Shown here: positions 8,590 through 12,278 of the stretch, in pieces | How the letters are laid out: the number at the start of each line of letters is the position of its first letter | Position numbering within the stretch: the stretch's first letter is position 1 | Assembly: GCA_937911845.1 (NCBI GenBank) | Contig: CALDQF010000335.1 | Span: 1 to 12,278 of the forward strand | Direction: 5' to 3' | Source: an uncultured Phycisphaera sp. | GTDB taxonomy: Bacteria > Planctomycetota > Phycisphaerae > Phycisphaerales > SM1A02 | DNA: 12,278 nucleotides | Translations under genes and position numbers: made by a program | The notes under the pieces: generated by a model | Seen by the model: only the letters and a program-made list of their open reading frames with translations | The model's database searches: none | Told to the model about the DNA's origin: nothing

Positions 8590-8593
8590 CCTC
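8590..8593 (-). promoter_or_regulatory. ribosome binding site of actA
   Basis: GAGG on the minus strand lies 5 bases before ATG 8584. It favours that start over the TTG three bases upstream. Confidence 0.6.
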
Positions 8594-8600
8594 GAAGTGG

Positions 8601-8652
8601 AAGAGTGATAATCATGCAAAATTGCAACACGCCAGGCCATAAAACCACTCTT
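8601..8652 (-). promoter_or_regulatory. nested inverted repeats in the act leader (possible operator or RNA structure)
   Basis: Outer arms AAGAGTG (8601-8607) and CACTCTT (8646-8652) are perfectly complementary over 7 bases and enclose 38 bases. Inside lies the palindrome TGCAA-AA-TTGCA (8615-8626). Both lie between the predicted transcription start and the actA ribosome site. They could form an RNA hairpin near the ribosome site, or the inner palindrome could be a repressor or activator site. The stems are short, so chance is not excluded. Confidence 0.3.
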
Positions 8653-8665
8653 AGAACAGGATTAA

Positions 8666-8694
8666 ATAGTACACAGCGGCGAAGTAGGCTTCAA
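8666..8694 (-). promoter_or_regulatory. predicted sigma70-type promoter of the act operon
   Basis: Read on the minus strand, TTGAAG (8694-8689) is followed after exactly 17 bases by TACTAT (8671-8666). Both are close to the -35 and -10 consensus. Transcription would start near 8659, giving a leader of about 75 bases before the actA ATG. The spacer holds the inverted repeat GAAG-TAGG-CTTC (8681-8692), which overlaps the -35 box. This is a by-eye prediction only. Confidence 0.5.
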
Positions 8695-8785
8695 CCAAGA
8701 GTCACAACTTTGCACGTTTCAAATCGAGTGAGTTAAGTCGTTGATTCTGATTCTCAACTGGATAAAAAATCACACCTCGGTTTAT

Positions 8786-8793
8786 GGTGGGGA
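8786..8793 (+). promoter_or_regulatory. ribosome binding site of tatD
   Basis: GGTGGGGA ends 4 bases before ATG 8798. It sets the tatD start at the family-typical MFDTHCH rather than at TTG 8741 upstream. Confidence 0.65.
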
Positions 8794-8797
8794 CCAT

Positions 8798-9604
8798 ATG
8801 TTCGACACCCACTGCCACCTACGCTTTCCCGATTATGAACCGCTTGGTGGAGCCGCCAAGGTATTGGATCGAGCCACGGAAGCCGGAGTTCGGGGGGCGA
8901 TTACCGTGGCCACAACTGTCGAAGACGGACGGCTGTCGGCGCAGTTGGCCGAATCGGACGACCGGCTCTGGCACACCGCCGGAGTGCACCCGCTTTACGC
9001 GGATGATCGCGGGGCTTTGGAAGACCTCAAAGCCATCGCCGAAGGCCCCAAATGCGTCGCATTTGGCGAGCTTGGACTGGACCAACACTACGCAAAACCT
9101 GATCAAGACATTCAGATCACGTCGCTTGAGGGACAGCTTGAGCTCATTTCGCGCTGGAGAAGGGACGGTTTGGCCAAGCCCATCGTGATCCACTGCCGCA
9201 AGGCCACCGCTGATTTGATCCCGCGACTGGCCGATTCCGGGCTTCCCCCAGACCAGTTCGTCTTCCACTGCTTCACCGGAACGCCCGACGAGGCTCGAGA
9301 CGTGCTGGACTTTGGGGCTTGGATTTCCTTCACCGGTGTGGTGACGTTCCAAAATGCCCCAGAAGTTGCCCGAGCGGCATCACTGGTTCCAAACGACCGG
9401 ATCATGGCCGAAACCGACGCGCCGTTCATGACGCCAGCCCCCCATCGCAACATCAAGCCCAACGAGCCAAAGTTCGTGGTTCATGTTTGTGAGGCTTTGG
9501 CCAAGATTCGTGGCTGCAGTCCGCAAGCGATGGAAGAGGTATTGGACGCCAATGCCGAGCGCTTTTTCGGAATCACGCTTCCCGATTCGCCTCGAGCGTT
9601 TTGA
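8798..9604 (+). CDS. tatD: TatD family metal-dependent hydrolase (DNase)
   Basis: This 268-residue protein is of normal TatD length and fold. The metal ligands expected for the TIM-barrel amidohydrolase-like family are all visible: H5 and H7 in DTHCH, E91 in GELGLD, H132 in IHCRKA, H157 in FHCFTG and D207 in ETDAPF. The C-terminal motif PHR and the segment NEP are also typical. Members are cytoplasmic, metal-dependent 3'-5' exonucleases or endonucleases linked to DNA repair and turnover; a role in Tat transport has been disproved for E. coli TatD. The start ATG 8798 follows a good ribosome site and places DTHCH at the usual position. It is transcribed away from act, with the cobalamin-binding-like gene 40 bases downstream, so the two may form a small operon. 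It could also be a YcfH- or YjjV-type paralogue; these cannot be told apart here. Confidence 0.93.
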   Translation: MFDTHCHLRFPDYEPLGGAAKVLDRATEAGVRGAITVATTVEDGRLSAQLAESDDRLWHTAGVHPLYADDRGALEDLKAIAEGPKCVAFGELGLDQHYAKPDQDIQITSLEGQLELISRWRRDGLAKPIVIHCRKATADLIPRLADSGLPPDQFVFHCFTGTPDEARDVLDFGAWISFTGVVTFQNAPEVARAASLVPNDRIMAETDAPFMTPAPHRNIKPNEPKFVVHVCEALAKIRGCSPQAMEEVLDANAERFFGITLPDSPRAF

Positions 9605-9644
9605 TCACTGTTTCCCCCATGGCTTCAGCGTAAGGTTGAATGCC

Positions 9645-10493
9645 GTGAACTCCCTTTCCCCCCGTGTTGTCAGCTTGCTCCCAGCAGCCACCGAATGGAT
9701 GGGCCAGTTGGGATGCATCGAACACGTGGTGGGTCGATCGCATGCCTGCAACAGTCCTTCTGGCATCAGTCATGTGCCGTGTGTAACTCAGGCCAACGAC
9801 AACGGATGGTCGCTGGACAAAGACCTTTTGTTGTCATTGGACCCGGACCTGGTGCTGATACAAAACAGCTGCTCGGTCTGCAGTCCTACCGCATTGGACC
9901 TTCCTCCAGATCTGTCCACCTGCAATCTGGACGCCAATCGCATCGAAGAAATCTTGGAACTCCCTTTGGTTTTGGGCGAAGCCATTGGACGCAAAAAAAA
10001 TGGCGCTGAGTGTGTGGCCCAGCTGCGCGAGGACTGGTGGGGCGCCATTGATCATGTCGCACCGTATGTGCCCGGGCCTACCGCGCTCGTCTTGGAGTGG
10101 ACCGATCCACTTTTTGTCGCCGGACACTGGACCCCGCAAATGATTCAAGCCGCTGGCGCGCAGCCCTTGCTCATCACAGAACCTGGTGAACGCTCCGTCG
10201 CCTTCACCACCGAAGAGGTGATGGCTTCCGACCCCGATTGGATCATCATTTCGCCATGCGGCTTGGATGTCGAAGCAACTCGAAAGGCAGCCGAGGGCCT
10301 TCGTGCCGGACCACTTGGCGAGCTGCGTGCCATGCAAGAAGGCCGATGGATCGTGGTGGAAGGAACCCGTGGATTCTCCCGGCCCGGCCCAGGTCTGTTT
10401 TCTTTGTTTCGCGGGTTGGTGGCGACGTTCCAGAACAAACCCGAGCTCGCCACACCAAACATCTTCGGCATGCCCGAGCGACCTTCAGTCTGA
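9645..10493 (+). CDS. periplasmic-binding-protein-fold, cobalamin-binding-like protein (BtuF-related), no signal peptide
   Basis: The 282-residue protein starts with PRVVSLLPAATEW, the first strand and loop of PF01497-type (BtuF/FhuD-like) binding proteins. It then has GRSHACNSP (residues 30-38), a family block resembling the cobalamin-binding protein subgroup. A central LIQNSCSVC (71-79) carries a CxxC pair at C76/C79, seen in that subgroup as a Q-x-C-x-V-C element. Later blocks include LVLEWTDPLFVAGHW and DPDWIIISPCGLD. There is no signal peptide or lipobox, so it is probably cytoplasmic and not a normal ABC transporter partner; no permease or ATPase gene is nearby. The start is uncertain: GTG 9645 with AAGG 9 bases upstream is preferred, TTG 9636 is possible, and a longer frame from 9483 overlaps tatD and lacks family residues. 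Its true ligand is unknown. It overlaps the DUF1573 gene tail-to-tail by 9 bases. Confidence 0.82.
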   Translation: MNSLSPRVVSLLPAATEWMGQLGCIEHVVGRSHACNSPSGISHVPCVTQANDNGWSLDKDLLLSLDPDLVLIQNSCSVCSPTALDLPPDLSTCNLDANRIEEILELPLVLGEAIGRKKNGAECVAQLREDWWGAIDHVAPYVPGPTALVLEWTDPLFVAGHWTPQMIQAAGAQPLLITEPGERSVAFTTEEVMASDPDWIIISPCGLDVEATRKAAEGLRAGPLGELRAMQEGRWIVVEGTRGFSRPGPGLFSLFRGLVATFQNKPELATPNIFGMPERPSV

Positions 10494-11300
10494 TTCTGGT
10501 TCTGAAGGATTCAGCAGCGGACTTGCATCTGAGTTGCCTGCGGGCAACCGAAAGTCCGGAACCGAGAATCCATCATCGGTTGGCAATTCCAAAGATGTTT
10601 GCTCACGCGGCAACTGCACGCGCAACGCCACCGTGATATCCGGGGCCACATCAACTTCGATTTCGCCACTCGGGTCAGACTCGCCATCCCAGTTCGCGCG
10701 AAATACCGCGTGCCAGCGGCTGGGCGTATTTTCATCTGCATCGGCCAAGTACAGCGTTTCCCAGCGATCAAACACCAGTCCCAGGACTTCGGGACCCCGA
10801 ATCTCAGGAACTGGCGGCACGTCACCTTCACCCCCTTGACGAGCCACATGCACGGCAAAAAATGAGGGCATGCCCGGATCTGGCACGAAGAATGGGGCCA
10901 CCGCCTCGGCACTCCAAGGCTTCAAACCGACCGCACGCACAAAGAGTTGAACCGGCTCTTCAATGCCGTCAAGGAGCATGGTGAGTTTGGTCTTCTTTTC
11001 TCCGGCCGCCGTCAAATTCAGCACGATCGGAATTTCAAAAGATGCTCCGGGAGCAATGGCATCCTTGGGAAAATCAACGGTGGTGCAACCGCACCCTGGC
11101 CGAATGGCCGCGATCGAAATTGGAGAACGGCTTCGGTTGTTCAGGACATAGGTGTGCTTCAATTGAACCACGCCGGGCACTTCGACGGGACCGAAGTCGT
11201 GGGAACGTTCACCAGAAATGGGAACCGATCCTTCCACCAGCCACCAGCCTGCTGCTGCCAAAACCCCAAGCACGATGCCAACTGTGATCAACTTCCGCAT
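10485..11300 (-). CDS. DUF1573 domain-containing exported or membrane-anchored protein
   Basis: This 271-residue protein has an N-terminal hydrophobic helix (about 5-22) acting as a signal or anchor. A DUF1573 domain follows at roughly 30-125, recognised by HDFGPVEVPG, LKHTYVLNNRS and the hallmark GCGCTTVDFP. DUF1573 is an Ig-like beta-sandwich domain, common in Bacteroidetes and planctomycetes, with no settled function. The C-terminal half (about 130-271) is not recognised. It is rich in Pro, Asp and Glu and seems to include another beta-rich module, with a low-complexity acidic tail. It probably faces the periplasm. The gene starts 9 bases after the chorismate synthase stop, so the two are likely co-transcribed even though their functions do not obviously relate. 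No convincing ribosome site is seen. Its 3' end overlaps the convergent binding-protein gene by 9 bases, leaving no room for a terminator. Confidence 0.85.
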   Translation of the reverse strand: MRKLITVGIVLGVLAAAGWWLVEGSVPISGERSHDFGPVEVPGVVQLKHTYVLNNRSRSPISIAAIRPGCGCTTVDFPKDAIAPGASFEIPIVLNLTAAGEKKTKLTMLLDGIEEPVQLFVRAVGLKPWSAEAVAPFFVPDPGMPSFFAVHVARQGGEGDVPPVPEIRGPEVLGLVFDRWETLYLADADENTPSRWHAVFRANWDGESDPSGEIEVDVAPDITVALRVQLPREQTSLELPTDDGFSVPDFRLPAGNSDASPLLNPSEPESD

Positions 11301-11309
11301 GCGGAGAGT

Positions 11310-12278
11310 TTAGTCCGTCAGACCAAGTTTTTGCCGGGCCAAGCGGTCGTGGCACGCGAGTTGGGCCTGGACTTCTTCCAAAGAGTCACCCCCAAACTTC
11401 TCCCGAAGCACACACGCAATCTCGAAAGCCACCACTTGTTCCATCACCACCGAAGCTGCCGGCAAGGCGCACACATCCGAACGCTCGTAGTCGCTGCTGA
11501 GCGCTTCACCCGTGCGGAGATCCACACTCGGTAAACCACGAAGCAAGGTCGAAATGGGCTTCATGGCACCTCGAACCACCACCGGCTGCCCGTTGGTCAT
11601 GCCACCTTCGATACCACCGGCATTGTTGGATGCACGTTGTGGATACGCGCCTTTTTCTCCAGGCAAAATGGGGTCGTGCACTTGCGAGCCGGGGCGTTTG
11701 GCCACGCCAAAGCCCAAACCAACTTCAACGCCTTTGAACGCTTGGATGCCCAAAACCGCGGCGCCCAAGCGGGCATCCAACCGCGTGTGCCACTGGGAAA
11801 AAGAGCCCAAACCAATTGGACAACCAAAGACATGCACTTCCGCCACACCACCCACGGTGTCCTTGTCCACTTTGGCTTGACGAATGCGTTCGATCATCGC
11901 CGCTGAAGCTTGTTCATCCGGGCAGGCCACGTCGCTGGAATCTCGTTCGGCAACGAAGTCTTGCCAACTGTCGGCGCTTGGTTCGACATCGGTGCGAACG
12001 TCAAGCAGTGATCGCACGAAGCCCACCACTTCAATGCCCAGCTCACGAAGCATGCAACGCGCCAAAGCACCGGCGGCGGTGCGTGAAGCGGTTTCGCGGG
12101 CACTGGCGCGCTCAAGGGTTTCGCGGCAGTCGTTGCTGGCGGTCTTGCAGGCGCCGTGGCCCTTGCACGAATTGATACCCATGCATTTGACACCGTCGGC
12201 GGCCTTGGCGGCGGTCGGCGCGGTGGAAACGGCGGCACCGGCAATGAATAGGGCGGCGGCGGCGGTGGCCAGCGCGGC
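11310..12278 (-). CDS. aroC: chorismate synthase (C-terminal two thirds) in one frame with a foreign BufA2-like N-terminus; open at right edge
   Basis: One open frame of 322 codons runs from the right edge to TAA at 11310. From about residue 50 it is clear chorismate synthase, which turns EPSP into chorismate with reduced FMN in the shikimate pathway. Visible motifs are ERASARETASRTAAGA (56-71), DTVGGVAEVHVFGCPIGLGS, RLDARLGAAVLGIQAFKGVE, NNAGGIEGGMTNGQP (218-232), RGAMKPIST and SDVCALPAA; the C-terminus is intact. Missing are the first ~125 residues, including the GESHG and RPGHAD motifs whose histidines serve catalysis. They are replaced in frame by a signal-peptide-like and Cys-rich segment (see 12129-12278). 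As read, the product could not be an active enzyme. A start at ATG 12182 would lie inside the foreign part. A chimeric assembly is likelier than a real fusion. It lies upstream of the DUF1573 gene, in the same direction. Confidence 0.85.
   Translation of the reverse strand, partial: AALATAAAALFIAGAAVSTAPTAAKAADGVKCMGINSCKGHGACKTASNDCRETLERASARETASRTAAGALARCMLRELGIEVVGFVRSLLDVRTDVEPSADSWQDFVAERDSSDVACPDEQASAAMIERIRQAKVDKDTVGGVAEVHVFGCPIGLGSFSQWHTRLDARLGAAVLGIQAFKGVEVGLGFGVAKRPGSQVHDPILPGEKGAYPQRASNNAGGIEGGMTNGQPVVVRGAMKPISTLLRGLPSVDLRTGEALSSDYERSDVCALPAASVVMEQVVAFEIACVLREKFGGDSLEEVQAQLACHDRLARQKLGLTD
12129..12278 (-). CDS. BufA2-like (bufferin-type metallophore) N-terminal fragment joined to aroC
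   Basis: This is the first ~50 codons of the frame described at 11310-12278, entered from the right edge; both ends are incomplete. An alanine-rich hydrophobic stretch (ATAAAALFIAGAAVS and following) resembles a signal peptide ending near AAKAAD. After it come KCMGINSCKGHGACKTASND and C, with the spaced Cys-Lys-Gly repeat and CKTA motif I associate with BufA2-family periplasmic bufferins, short peptides thought to bind copper or other metals. Such proteins normally continue with another CKG-rich repeat, but here the next residues are chorismate synthase. GC content of 12183-12278 is about 75% by hand count, far above most of the window. The family call is from motif memory; the DNA may come from another genome. 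Confidence 0.55.

Larger units (their letters stand above)
8585..8797. other. divergent intergenic region between actA and tatD
   Basis: These 213 bases separate the leftward act operon from the rightward tatD gene. The act promoter and leader repeats lie in the left half. For tatD I see only weak promoter candidates, such as TTGATT (8741-8746) with TAAAAA (8763-8768) at a 16-base spacing, or TTGCAC (8710-8715) with TTAAGT (8733-8738) at 17. No small gene, tRNA or strong terminator is visible. The in-frame upstream extension of tatD from TTG 8741 has no ribosome site and is not family-like. Confidence 0.6.

Noticed and set aside
8741..8797. N-terminal extension of TatD from TTG 8741
   Set aside because: The TatD family begins with the DTHCH metal motif near residue 3-7, and a good ribosome site precedes ATG 8798.
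9483..9644. N-terminal extension of the cobalamin-binding-like gene into tatD
   Set aside because: The extension overlaps tatD by about 120 bases, has an Arg-rich, non-family sequence, and no signal peptide. Family homology begins at PRVVSLLPAATEW just after GTG 9645.

Overview
The window holds most of a bacterial Alternative Complex III (ACIII, act) respiratory operon on the minus strand (about 1-8584), followed by four housekeeping or poorly characterised genes. The organism is most likely a planctomycete, perhaps of the Phycisphaerae. This is inferred from the style of the ActB N-terminus and ActF C-terminus, the DUF1573 protein, and a TatD / B12-binding-like pair beside an act cluster. 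The call rests on family resemblance recalled from memory, not a search, and other ACIII-bearing phyla remain possible.

Region 1 (8584 down to 1, minus strand) reads in the classical order. It starts with actA (pentahaem cytochrome c) and actB (molybdopterin-oxidoreductase-like domain fused to an Fe-S domain). Next come actC (NrfD-like quinol-site membrane subunit), actD (DUF3341), actE (monohaem cytochrome c) and actF (second NrfD-like subunit). The run ends with a 99-residue single-helix membrane protein and the N-terminal 94 codons of a SCO1/SenC copper chaperone cut by the left edge. Genes are joined by ATGA or near-ATGA overlaps (A/B, C/D, E/F, small protein/SCO) or gaps of 20 bases or fewer, so the block is probably one translationally coupled transcript. 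ACIII oxidises quinol and passes electrons through ActB clusters and ActA/ActE haems to a haem-copper oxidase. The SCO gene at the downstream end suggests that cytochrome c oxidase genes follow outside the window. ActB and, more weakly, ActC carry histidine-rich C-terminal tails.

Region 2 (8585-8797) is a divergent intergenic region. It has a good sigma70-type promoter for act (TTGAAG, 17-base spacer, TACTAT), a leader with nested inverted repeats, and a clear ribosome site for tatD on the other strand.

Region 3 (8798-10493, plus strand) encodes a TatD-family metal-dependent hydrolase and a periplasmic-binding-protein-fold protein of the cobalamin-binding type that lacks a signal peptide.

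Region 4 (10485-12278, minus strand) has a DUF1573 protein behind chorismate synthase (aroC). The aroC reading frame is the strangest object here. Its first roughly 125 residues, including both family histidine motifs, are missing. In their place, in frame, is an alanine-rich signal peptide and a Cys/Gly/Lys repeat typical of BufA2-type (bufferin) metallophores, in DNA that is suddenly much richer in GC. The switch lies near 12126-12137, only about 150 bases from the window edge. I think a chimeric assembly is the likeliest cause, with a real gene fusion as the less likely alternative.
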